A stretch of DNA of 7,970 nucleotides, from the NCBI GenBank assembly GCA_019090405.1, contig JAHRVZ010000165.1, positions 1 to 7,970 on the forward strand, given 5' to 3'. The stretch comes from Paracoccaceae bacterium. GTDB lineage: Bacteria > Pseudomonadota > Alphaproteobacteria > Rhodobacterales > Rhodobacteraceae. Position 1 is the first letter of the stretch, and the number at the start of each line of letters is the position of its first letter. Below are positions 1 through 6,199 of this stretch, piece by piece. The translations under genes and the position numbers were made by a program. Below the pieces are notes generated by a model. That model was not told the DNA's origin and searched no databases. It saw nothing but the letters and a program-made list of their open reading frames with translations.

Positions 1-728
1 GGCCCTTCGGCGCGACCGTGAATGAACTGATCCAGATAGGGATCACCCGATTGGTCCATATCGGCAACCGGCCCGGTCCACTGAATCACCCCGTCATGCA
101 ACATCGCCACATTGTCGGCAATGGCGCGCACCGATGACATGTCATGCGTGATGGTCATCGCGGTGGCGCCCATCTCGACCACGATTTCGCGGATCAAATC
201 GTTGATGACGCCGGCCATGATCGGGTCAAGCCCGGTAGTGGGTTCATCAAAAAAGATAATTTCGGGTTCGGCCGCAATGGCGCGGGCCAGACCAACGCGT
301 TTTTGCATACCACCTGACAATTCAGCAGGCAGGCGGTCTGCCACATCTGCCTTCAGCCCAACACGGCGCAGTTTTTCAATGGCGATTTCACGGGCCTCGT
401 CCTGTGGTCGCATCAGCGAGCCGCGCAAAAGGCGGAAGGCGACGTTTTGCCAGACGGGCAGGGAATCAAACAATGCGCCCCCCTGAAACAACATGCCAAA
501 GCGCGCCAGAAAGGCATCGCGGTCCCCGGTTCCGGTCTCTTGCCCGTCGACAAATATCTTACCGGCATCATGCTGGATCAGGCCCAGAATACATTTCAAA
601 GCCACCGATTTTCCGGTGCCGGACCCGCCAATGATCACCATCGAGGACGCGCGCGGAATGTTCAGGTCAATCCCGCGCAAAACCTGATTGCTGCCAAAGG
701 CCTTATGAACGTTTTCCATGCGGATCAT
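1..728 (-). CDS. mlaF: MlaF-type ABC transporter ATP-binding protein (3' end outside window)
   Basis: This is the cytoplasmic ATPase of a Mla-type (maintenance of lipid asymmetry) ABC transporter that powers phospholipid movement between inner and outer membranes. 242 codons are visible and the frame is still open at the window edge, so the C-terminus is missing. All ABC ATPase motifs are present: Walker A GGSGTGKS at residues 34-41, Q-loop Q82, signature LSGGM at 137-141, Walker B IIFFDE at 157-162 with catalytic E162, a D-loop (GLD, 166-168), and switch H195. The visible C-terminal stretch (DPYLDQFIHGRAEG) is typical of MlaF-like proteins. The start at 728 overlaps the stop of the upstream permease gene as ATGA, which supports both the start choice and the pairing. 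A second ATG three codons later is a possible alternative start. No strong Shine-Dalgarno is seen, consistent with translational coupling. The transported lipid and its direction are inferred from the family. Confidence 0.92.
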   Translation of the reverse strand, partial: MIRMENVHKAFGSNQVLRGIDLNIPRASSMVIIGGSGTGKSVALKCILGLIQHDAGKIFVDGQETGTGDRDAFLARFGMLFQGGALFDSLPVWQNVAFRLLRGSLMRPQDEAREIAIEKLRRVGLKADVADRLPAELSGGMQKRVGLARAIAAEPEIIFFDEPTTGLDPIMAGVINDLIREIVVEMGATAMTITHDMSSVRAIADNVAMLHDGVIQWTGPVADMDQSGDPYLDQFIHGRAEG

Positions 729-1510
729 ACTGAAAAGAATATCCCCGTAAGTAAGAAGTTCGCCGCCAGCATCAACACCGCTGCGGCCTCGACGCTACCT
801 TTGGTGGCGCGGCCGACACCTTGTGCGCCACGACCGGAATTCATCCCGTAATAGCAGCCCATGACGGATGCGATAACGCCAAACACCGCGCCTTTAACAA
901 GGCTTGAAATAATGTCGATGGGTTCCAGAAAATCGACTGTGTTCTGCAAATAGGTTGCCGGATTGAACCCAAGATTCTGCACCGCGACCAGATAGCCGCC
1001 TGCAACGCCGATTACGTCTCCGACAGCGACCAGCATTGGCACTGTGACAAACGCGGCCAGAACACGCGGGGCCACCAAATATTTCATCGGATTGGTGGAC
1101 AAAGTGACCAGCGCGTCAATTTGTTCGGTGACTTTCATGGTAGCGATTTCGGCCGCTATTGACGATGTCACCCGTGCCGCGATCATCAGCCCGACCAGAA
1201 CCGGGCCAAGTTCACGTACGATACCAATGGCGACGATCTGAGGCACCACGGCCTCGGCATTGAACCGCGAGCCACCAGCGTAGATTTGCAAGGCCAGCGC
1301 GCCACCGGTGAAGATAGCGGTCAGGCCAACGACGGGCAAAGACAGCCAGCCGATATTCATCAATGCATTGGTAAATTCACGCGGATAAAACGGTGGGCGC
1401 AGGATGTGACTGATGGCGCGCGCGGCGAATTGACTGACCCGACCGATAGCCCCCAGCGTGTCCAGCACGGTGCGCCCGATGACCGCAAGAAATACCATCA
1501 GCGCGTTCAT
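725..1510 (-). CDS. mlaE: MlaE-family ABC transporter permease
   Basis: A 261-residue inner-membrane permease of the MlaE family, which forms the membrane core of the lipid-trafficking MlaFEDB-type complex. The family hallmark is visible at about residues 99-134: an RELGPVL segment, then ARVTSSIAAEIATMKVTEQ, then IDAL. Hydrophobic segments lie roughly at 52-74, 89-118, 146-178, 200-224 and 238-260, and an amphipathic N-terminal stretch covers the first 40 residues. Length matches the usual size of about 260 residues. The gene starts in a 4-base overlap with the alr stop (1507-1510) and ends in a 4-base overlap with the ATPase start (725-728), so permease and ATPase are surely partners. No MlaD (substrate-binding MCE protein), MlaB or MlaC gene is visible; any of them would have to lie past the left edge or elsewhere. 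The MlaE assignment is by family; cargo is unknown. Confidence 0.93.
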   Translation of the reverse strand: MNALMVFLAVIGRTVLDTLGAIGRVSQFAARAISHILRPPFYPREFTNALMNIGWLSLPVVGLTAIFTGGALALQIYAGGSRFNAEAVVPQIVAIGIVRELGPVLVGLMIAARVTSSIAAEIATMKVTEQIDALVTLSTNPMKYLVAPRVLAAFVTVPMLVAVGDVIGVAGGYLVAVQNLGFNPATYLQNTVDFLEPIDIISSLVKGAVFGVIASVMGCYYGMNSGRGAQGVGRATKGSVEAAAVLMLAANFLLTGIFFSV

Positions 1511-2541
1511 GAGATATACTCGCGCTTGTGGCGTGCACCCAGTGAGGTCAGGATTTCATAGCCGATGGTGCCAGCCGCCTCGGCGAGATCGTCAACACTT
1601 TGGTGCGGACCAAGGATCGAAAGCATCTCGGGGTCCGGTTCAAGGCCGGTGATATCCACTGTGATCAAATCCATGGATACGCGTCCGACAATCGGGCAGG
1701 GAATGTCATCGGCAAAAACCTGCGTCCGTCCCCCCATCGCCCGGATCAATCCATCGGCGTATCCGGCGGCCACTGTTGCGATGCGCGCGGGATAAGGCGC
1801 GCTCCAGGCGTTGCCATAGCCAACGGTTTCGCCGACCTCAAGGTCGCGAATCTGGATGACCGGTAAATTCAGCGAAACCACCTGTTGCGCCTCGGTGAAC
1901 GGCAGGCCACCGTAAAGCCCGATACCGGGCCGGGTCAGGTCGAAATGATAGTTTTGACCCAGCAGGATGCCACCCGTCGCAGCCAGAGACCGCGGCACGT
2001 CGATGTCGCTGGTCATCTCGACAAATGTCTTTAGCTGTTTGATGTTCATCGGGTGGTCTGGTTCGTCCGAACAGGCCAGATGCGATGTCATCAAAACCGG
2101 CATCTGCCCCAGTGCGATGTCTCGCAGGGCGGCCCATTCTGCGGGCTCCATGCCCAGACGGTTCATGCCACTGTCTAACTGCACGCCAAAACCCTGTCCC
2201 GGAGCGGCCTCGACATGGCGCAGCAATTGATCAACGGAATTCAGCATTGGTATCAGATCATGGTCGCGAATCAGAACGGTGTCACCCTTCATATGACCGG
2301 ATAACACACAGATCATCGGGCCGGGGCCAAGGGCCGCGCGCACTGCAACGCCTTCTTCGGCGACTGCAACAAAGAACCAGCGCGCGCCGGCTTTGGCCAA
2401 CGTCTGAGCAACCGGGGCCACGCCCAACCCGTAGGCGTCGGCCTTTAGGACCGCGCTGGTTTCACAGTTGGTCATAGCGTCCAGCGCACGCCAGTTGGCG
2501 GCGATGGCAGACAGGTCAATGGTCAGATTTGCTGTGGTCAT
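1507..2541 (-). CDS. alr: Alanine racemase (PLP-dependent)
   Basis: Interconverts L- and D-alanine with pyridoxal phosphate, supplying D-alanine for peptidoglycan in the cytoplasm. The protein has 344 residues, slightly short for a family usually near 350-390. The PLP lysine is K33 in AVLKADAYGLG, and the opposing catalytic tyrosine is Y261 in AAGYADGL. R128 in DSGMNRLG matches the arginine that contacts the cofactor, and GRVSMD at 286-291 is the conserved C-terminal-domain motif. The position that is a carbamylated lysine in the Geobacillus enzyme appears to be Q121 here. The N-terminal half is the TIM barrel and the C-terminal part from about residue 225 the beta domain. The start at 2541 gives the normal N-terminus (LTIDLSAIAANWRAL). 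No Shine-Dalgarno precedes it, and a possible promoter lies close upstream, so initiation could be leaderless. The stop overlaps the next gene's start. Confidence 0.95.
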   Translation of the reverse strand: MTTANLTIDLSAIAANWRALDAMTNCETSAVLKADAYGLGVAPVAQTLAKAGARWFFVAVAEEGVAVRAALGPGPMICVLSGHMKGDTVLIRDHDLIPMLNSVDQLLRHVEAAPGQGFGVQLDSGMNRLGMEPAEWAALRDIALGQMPVLMTSHLACSDEPDHPMNIKQLKTFVEMTSDIDVPRSLAATGGILLGQNYHFDLTRPGIGLYGGLPFTEAQQVVSLNLPVIQIRDLEVGETVGYGNAWSAPYPARIATVAAGYADGLIRAMGGRTQVFADDIPCPIVGRVSMDLITVDITGLEPDPEMLSILGPHQSVDDLAEAAGTIGYEILTSLGARHKREYIS

Positions 2542-2549
2542 AACATTGG

Positions 2550-2578
2550 TGTTTTGACACGAGCACGCGGCGCGTCAA
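2550..2578 (-). promoter_or_regulatory. Candidate promoter for alr-mlaE-mlaF
   Basis: On the minus strand a CTTGACG -35-like box (TTGACG, 2573-2578) is followed after 17 bases by a poor -10 candidate (AAAACA, 2550-2555). The -35 box resembles the common alphaproteobacterial housekeeping form, but the -10 match is weak. If real, transcription would begin only a few bases before the alr ATG at 2541. This is a motif-based guess only. Confidence 0.27.
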
Positions 2579-2607
2579 GGGGGAAAGGGCCAAAGGCGTC
2601 GTGCCAT

Positions 2608-2652
2608 CGTTTTCTTTTAAAGAAAACGGCCCGGAAAATTTGAAATTTTCCG
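2608..2652. repeat. Double-palindrome repeat, copy 1 (downstream of trpE)
   Basis: Two adjacent perfect odd-length palindromes of 21 bases each, 3 bases apart. The first has arms CGTTTTCTTT (2608-2617) and AAAGAAAACG (2619-2628) around one central base. The second has arms CGGAAAATTT (2632-2641) and AAATTTTCCG (2643-2652). It begins 14 bases after the trpE stop codon on the minus strand. The same 45-base layout recurs at 6131-6175 with 38 of 45 identical bases. Read on the minus strand, the GGAAAA/TTTTCC hairpin comes first and is followed by a T-rich run (GTTTTCTTT), so it could act as a transcription terminator for trpE, although the stems are AT-rich. I do not know a name for this repeat family. 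Confidence 0.85.
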
Positions 2653-2666
2653 TTTGCGCCGGTGCT

Positions 2667-4178
2667 TTATAGATTGCTACCGCCATCAAACATAGCCGCA
2701 TCTGCAGCCGCGCGGCGTATCGCGTTGGATTTATGGACAGTTTCCTGATACTCGGCCTCGGGGTCGCTGTCATAAACCACACCACCTCCGGCCTGAATAT
2801 ATAACTTTTGATCCTGAACCACGGCTGTGCGCAATGCGATGCACATATCCATGTCACCACCAGCACTGAAATACCCAACACCGCCGCCATAAACGCCGCG
2901 CTTTTCCGGTTCCAGTTCGTCAATGATTTCCATCGCCCGCACTTTCGGCGCACCCGATACGGTGCCTGCCGGCATGCCTGCAAAAAAGGCGTCCAGCGCG
3001 TCTTTGCCGTCGGCCAATTCGCCGACTACGTTGGAAACGATATGCATGACGTGTGAATAGCGTTCAATTATGAACTGCTCGGTCGGGCGCACTGTCCCGA
3101 TCTTGGCCACCCGCCCGGTGTCGTTGCGTCCCAGGTCCAGTAACATCAGATGCTCGGCCAGCTCTTTCTTGTCGGCCAGCAATTCTGCCTCTAGGGCGCG
3201 ATCCTGTTCCGGAGTCGCGCCGCGAGGGCGGGTGCCGGCGATCGGGCGAATGGTGATTTCGTTGCCAAACACCCGGACCAGAATTTCCGGACTGGCGCCA
3301 ATCACTTGAAAGCCGCCAAAGTTGAAGTAGAACATAAACGGCGAAGGATTGGTTCGCCGCAGCGAACGATAAAGCGCAAAGGGCGGCTGACGAAAGTCCT
3401 GCGTCCAACGTTGAGAGGGAACCACCTGAAAGATGTCTCCGTCGCGAATATAGTTTTTGGCCTTTTCAACCGCAGCCAAATAGGCGTCTTTGCTGAAATT
3501 CGACACCGGAGGCGCAATGTCATCCGCATGGCCCAAATCGCGGCTTTCGGCAGGCATGGCGCGTTCCAGATCACGCACTGCATCCATCACCCGTTCGGCC
3601 GCCTGCGCGTAAGCTGCGCGTGCAGTTTGCCCGTCTGATACCCAGGCCGGGGACACCACTGTCACTTCGCCTTTTACACCGTCCAGTACAGCCACAACCG
3701 AGGGGCGCAACATCACGGCGTCAGGCAACCCCAGCGGGTCGGGGTTCACATCGGGCAGGTGTTCGACAAGGCGCACCATGTCATAGCCAAGATAGCCAAA
3801 CAGCCCGGCGGCCGATTGTGGCAGGTCGGTGGGCAGATTGATCTGGCTTTCAGCAATCAAGGCCCGCAGATTGTCCATTGGATCGCCGGTTTGCGCTTTG
3901 AACCCGTCAGGATCAAAGCGGGCAGTCCGGTTCAATTTTGATTCTGTGCCATCACAGCGCCAAACCAGATCGGGTTTCATTCCGATGATCGAATAGCGCC
4001 CGCGCACCTCGCCACCTGTCACAGATTCCAACATGAACGCATCTTTTTGCGCGCCTGTCAGTTTCAGCATCAGCGACACAGGCGTATCCAGATCTGCCGC
4101 CAGTCGCGTGTAAACGATCTGGTTTTCACCCGCATCATAGGCGCGGGCAAAGGTCTCAAAGTCTGGGGTCAGTGCCAT
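2667..4178 (-). CDS. trpE: Anthranilate synthase component I
   Basis: Converts chorismate to anthranilate, using ammonia supplied by the TrpG glutaminase subunit. This is the first committed step of tryptophan synthesis, in the cytoplasm. The 503-residue length is typical of stand-alone TrpE. The N-terminal domain carries L50-E51-S52, matching the LES element of the tryptophan feedback-binding site, followed by GRYSIIG. The C-terminal chorismate-binding domain (about 230-490) shows IAGTRPRG at 313-320, LDLGRND at 347-353, GAPKVRAMEIIDELEP at 409-424, GGGVGYF at 431-437 and QAGGGVVYDSDP at 462-473. It is not fused to TrpG, and no trpG, trpD or trpC is in the window, so the amidotransferase partner must be elsewhere. 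It lies 12 bases after ppiD with a good Shine-Dalgarno, so it is probably co-transcribed with that gene. Feedback inhibition by tryptophan is expected from the LES motif. Confidence 0.97.
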   Translation of the reverse strand: MALTPDFETFARAYDAGENQIVYTRLAADLDTPVSLMLKLTGAQKDAFMLESVTGGEVRGRYSIIGMKPDLVWRCDGTESKLNRTARFDPDGFKAQTGDPMDNLRALIAESQINLPTDLPQSAAGLFGYLGYDMVRLVEHLPDVNPDPLGLPDAVMLRPSVVAVLDGVKGEVTVVSPAWVSDGQTARAAYAQAAERVMDAVRDLERAMPAESRDLGHADDIAPPVSNFSKDAYLAAVEKAKNYIRDGDIFQVVPSQRWTQDFRQPPFALYRSLRRTNPSPFMFYFNFGGFQVIGASPEILVRVFGNEITIRPIAGTRPRGATPEQDRALEAELLADKKELAEHLMLLDLGRNDTGRVAKIGTVRPTEQFIIERYSHVMHIVSNVVGELADGKDALDAFFAGMPAGTVSGAPKVRAMEIIDELEPEKRGVYGGGVGYFSAGGDMDMCIALRTAVVQDQKLYIQAGGGVVYDSDPEAEYQETVHKSNAIRRAAADAAMFDGGSNL

Positions 4179-4184
4179 GATTTG

Positions 4185-4190
4185 CCTCTT
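4185..4190 (-). promoter_or_regulatory. Ribosome binding site of trpE
   Basis: AAGAGG on the minus strand sits 6 bases before the trpE ATG (4178-4176) and directly after the ppiD stop codon. It fixes the trpE start and shows that trpE has its own initiation signal despite the short intergenic gap. Confidence 0.8.
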
Positions 4191-6029
4191 TTACTGCAAA
4201 GATGCCTGCACTGCGTTCAGCGATTGTTGGTCAATTTTGGGCCCGGCGCGCTGTTGGGCGTCCAGAACAAAGGCGTTGAACAATTCCTGGCTGAGCGCTT
4301 GGTTGAGTTCAGCGCCAAAACCGTTGCGAATGGATTCAAGCTCGGGTGAGTCCTCTGCAGGCAGTTCTTTGTCAAAACGCACAATCAAAACCGAACCGTC
4401 ATTCACGATGATACGCAACTCTCCGGGTTCCATGCTGAAAATCTCGGTCATGAAATCTGGCGGAGTGCCTTCAACATAGGCGCTGCGGGTCAGACCCTCT
4501 TCGGTTCGGGGGGTTAACCCGGCTTCGGAAAAGCCGCCATCTGTAGCAAGGTCAAGGATCAGGCTGTTTGCCTGTTGTTCAAGCGCGTCTTCGGTGGCCT
4601 TCAATGTCCAGCCTTCGACGACACGGTCACGCGCGTCTGCAAATGGCTCGGCGCGCGCTGGCAGGACTTCGTCCAGTTCCAGCGCAAAGACGCCACCATC
4701 TTCAAGAAATACCATTGCCGGGAAATCGGTGTCTTTGATTGCCGCCGCTGCGTTGCGGAAGGCGTCATAGGCTGCGATGCCGTCGGTGGACGCGGCGGTC
4801 CAGCCTATCTGGCCAGCTTGCAAATCGGTTTCCTGCACGAGCTCATCAAATGTTGCGCCAGCGGCCAACAGATCATCAATGTCCTGTGCTTGCAATTCAA
4901 TCAATCGCCGCGCCCGGTCGCCTGCCAACTGGTCGCGCAGTTCAGGTGTTGCGTCTTCAAAGCTGGTCACGCGTTCCGCCAGTATTCCGTTGATGCGGAA
5001 CAAAGCCGGACCAAGTGAGGTGGGCAGGGGGCCAACCACATCGCCAACTTCAGCGGCAAACACAGGTCCGGCGGCGTCACCCAGATCGTCGACTGTCACA
5101 TCGCCCAAATCAATGTCACCCAGGTTCAGGCCACGGTTTTGCACCAGGGTTTCAAATGTAGTTCCCCCGACTTCAAGCTGTGCTTTTGCGGATTTCGCTT
5201 CAGAGTCTTCGCCAAACACCAGACGCTCGACCAGACGACGTTCAGGCACATTGTATTTGTCTGCACGTTCTTCATAAAGCTTGCGCATGGCATCATCGTC
5301 GACGTCGACCTGATCCAGAACCATTTCCGGGCTTAACAGCACGTAAGACAGTTTCTTGGTTTCCGGCAGCATGAAGTTGTCAGCATTGTCATCATAGTAG
5401 GCTTGCAGTGCCTCATCCGTCGGCTCGGTGATCGGCGTTTTCAACTGCGACGCATCCAGTTTTGCCCAGATAAAGTTGCGGCGCGCACCGATGAATTCAA
5501 CCAAAGTATCAATCATCACGGGCGGCATCTGAACACCGGCAAGAATGGCGCCCTGCACCAATGTGCGGGCAGATTCCTTGCGGATGTTGGTTTCAAATTC
5601 AATCTCATTCATGTTGGCTTGTCCAAGGGCAAAGCGATATGCTTCGCGGTCGAACTGACCATTGATGCCCTGAAACGCCGGGATTTCCAGTATTTCCTGT
5701 TGCAGCTTTTCGTCTCCGATGGAAATGCCGATTTCAGCGGTTTCGTTGTCAATCGCGGCAATCGAGACAAGTCGTGAAAGCACCTGCTGGTCCAACCCCA
5801 GCGCTTGCGCCTGAGCCATGGTCAGGGGCTGTCCGGCCCGTTGCTCAAAGGCGCGCATGTCGCGTTGCAATTCGCGGAAATATTCATCGACTGTGATGAC
5901 CTGAGTTCCAACGGTTCCAATGGTGCGAATGGTACCACCAAGGTTAATCGCGCCAAATCCGGCAAGGCCGACAATCAGCAATGCCAGAATTATCCAGACG
6001 AAGGTTTTTGATAGGTTTTGGCCGGCCAT
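4191..6029 (-). CDS. ppiD: PpiD/SurA-like periplasmic folding factor (parvulin-type)
   Basis: A membrane-anchored periplasmic chaperone that helps newly translocated proteins fold. It has 612 residues, close to E. coli PpiD (623). Residues about 10-30 form one hydrophobic anchor (VWIILALLIVGLAGFGAINL) after a short cytoplasmic tail, and the rest would be periplasmic. A SurA-N-type helical chaperone region covers about 40-215, with the recognisable VITVDEYFRELQRDM, FQGINGQFDREAYR and GARRNFIWAKL stretches. A parvulin-like domain lies at about 225-350 (LVERLVF through GPLPTSLGPALFRI), but the histidines usual in active parvulins appear replaced (E268, A342), so isomerase activity is doubtful. 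The start at 6029 follows AAGGGA at 5 bases. The open frame runs 46 codons further upstream, through repeat copy 2, and that extension looks spurious. trpE follows after 12 bases. The family assignment is firm; PpiD rather than another SurA_N protein rests on length and the single N-terminal anchor. Confidence 0.9.
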   Translation of the reverse strand: MAGQNLSKTFVWIILALLIVGLAGFGAINLGGTIRTIGTVGTQVITVDEYFRELQRDMRAFEQRAGQPLTMAQAQALGLDQQVLSRLVSIAAIDNETAEIGISIGDEKLQQEILEIPAFQGINGQFDREAYRFALGQANMNEIEFETNIRKESARTLVQGAILAGVQMPPVMIDTLVEFIGARRNFIWAKLDASQLKTPITEPTDEALQAYYDDNADNFMLPETKKLSYVLLSPEMVLDQVDVDDDAMRKLYEERADKYNVPERRLVERLVFGEDSEAKSAKAQLEVGGTTFETLVQNRGLNLGDIDLGDVTVDDLGDAAGPVFAAEVGDVVGPLPTSLGPALFRINGILAERVTSFEDATPELRDQLAGDRARRLIELQAQDIDDLLAAGATFDELVQETDLQAGQIGWTAASTDGIAAYDAFRNAAAAIKDTDFPAMVFLEDGGVFALELDEVLPARAEPFADARDRVVEGWTLKATEDALEQQANSLILDLATDGGFSEAGLTPRTEEGLTRSAYVEGTPPDFMTEIFSMEPGELRIIVNDGSVLIVRFDKELPAEDSPELESIRNGFGAELNQALSQELFNAFVLDAQQRAGPKIDQQSLNAVQASLQ

Positions 6030-6034
6030 GATGT

Positions 6035-6040
6035 TCCCTT
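6035..6040 (-). promoter_or_regulatory. Ribosome binding site deciding the ppiD start
   Basis: AAGGGA on the minus strand lies 5 bases before the ATG at 6029-6027. It selects that codon over in-frame ATGs as far upstream as 6167, which would add residues encoded by a palindromic repeat ahead of the membrane anchor. Confidence 0.75.
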
Positions 6041-6057
6041 GTCGGTGCTTGCAGTTG

Positions 6058-6088
6058 GTATAGGCAAAATATCGTGATCCCGTGTCTA
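6058..6088 (-). promoter_or_regulatory. Candidate promoter for ppiD-trpE
   Basis: On the minus strand TAGACA (6088-6083) resembles a -35 box, and CTATAC (6063-6058) resembles a -10 box after 19 bases, which is longer than ideal. It would give a leader of roughly 20 bases before ppiD. The 170-base gap between ppiD and the aminotransferase stop otherwise holds only repeat copy 2. There is no TGG codon anywhere on its minus strand, so it has no tryptophan-rich leader peptide. Confidence 0.25.
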
Positions 6089-6129
6089 CGATGCACGCAA
6101 GAGGGGGGCAATCGTATATGCGCTGGAAT

Positions 6130-6175
6130 CCGTTTTCTTTCAAAGAAAACGGACCGGAATTTTTCAAAAATTCCG
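6130..6175. repeat. Double-palindrome repeat, copy 2 (downstream of the aminotransferase)
   Basis: Same architecture as the copy at 2608-2652. The first palindrome is 23 bases with arms CCGTTTTCTTT (6130-6140) and AAAGAAAACGG (6142-6152). The second is 21 bases with arms CGGAATTTTT (6155-6164) and AAAAATTCCG (6166-6175). On the minus strand it begins 24 bases after the aminotransferase stop. In the second palindrome two A's of the copy 1 left arm are T's here, and the right arm carries the matching T-to-A changes, so pairing is kept. The flank TTTG beside the second palindrome is also shared. Its function is unknown; terminator or dispersed palindromic repeat are the leading options. Confidence 0.85.
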
Positions 6176-6199
6176 TTTGGCGAGCGTTTTGGGGGTAAA

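Noticed and set aside
112..851. Overlapping plus-strand open frames opposite the ABC transporter genes
   Set aside because: They are antisense shadows of mlaF and mlaE, with arginine/serine-rich composition and no family resemblance; the minus-strand frames carry complete ABC motifs.
2549..2560. GTGT-N4-ACAC inverted repeat just upstream of alr as a repressor operator
   Set aside because: Four-base arms are too short to support an operator, and no regulator gene is nearby.
2516..2983. A 155-codon minus-strand open frame across the trpE 3' end, repeat copy 1 and the alr start
   Set aside because: It overlaps the conserved C-terminal end of TrpE in another frame, reads through the palindromes and shows no recognisable domain.
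4575..5777. Long plus-strand open frames opposite ppiD
   Set aside because: Composition is typical of reverse-complement reading of a GC-rich gene, and ppiD is a full-length match to its family.
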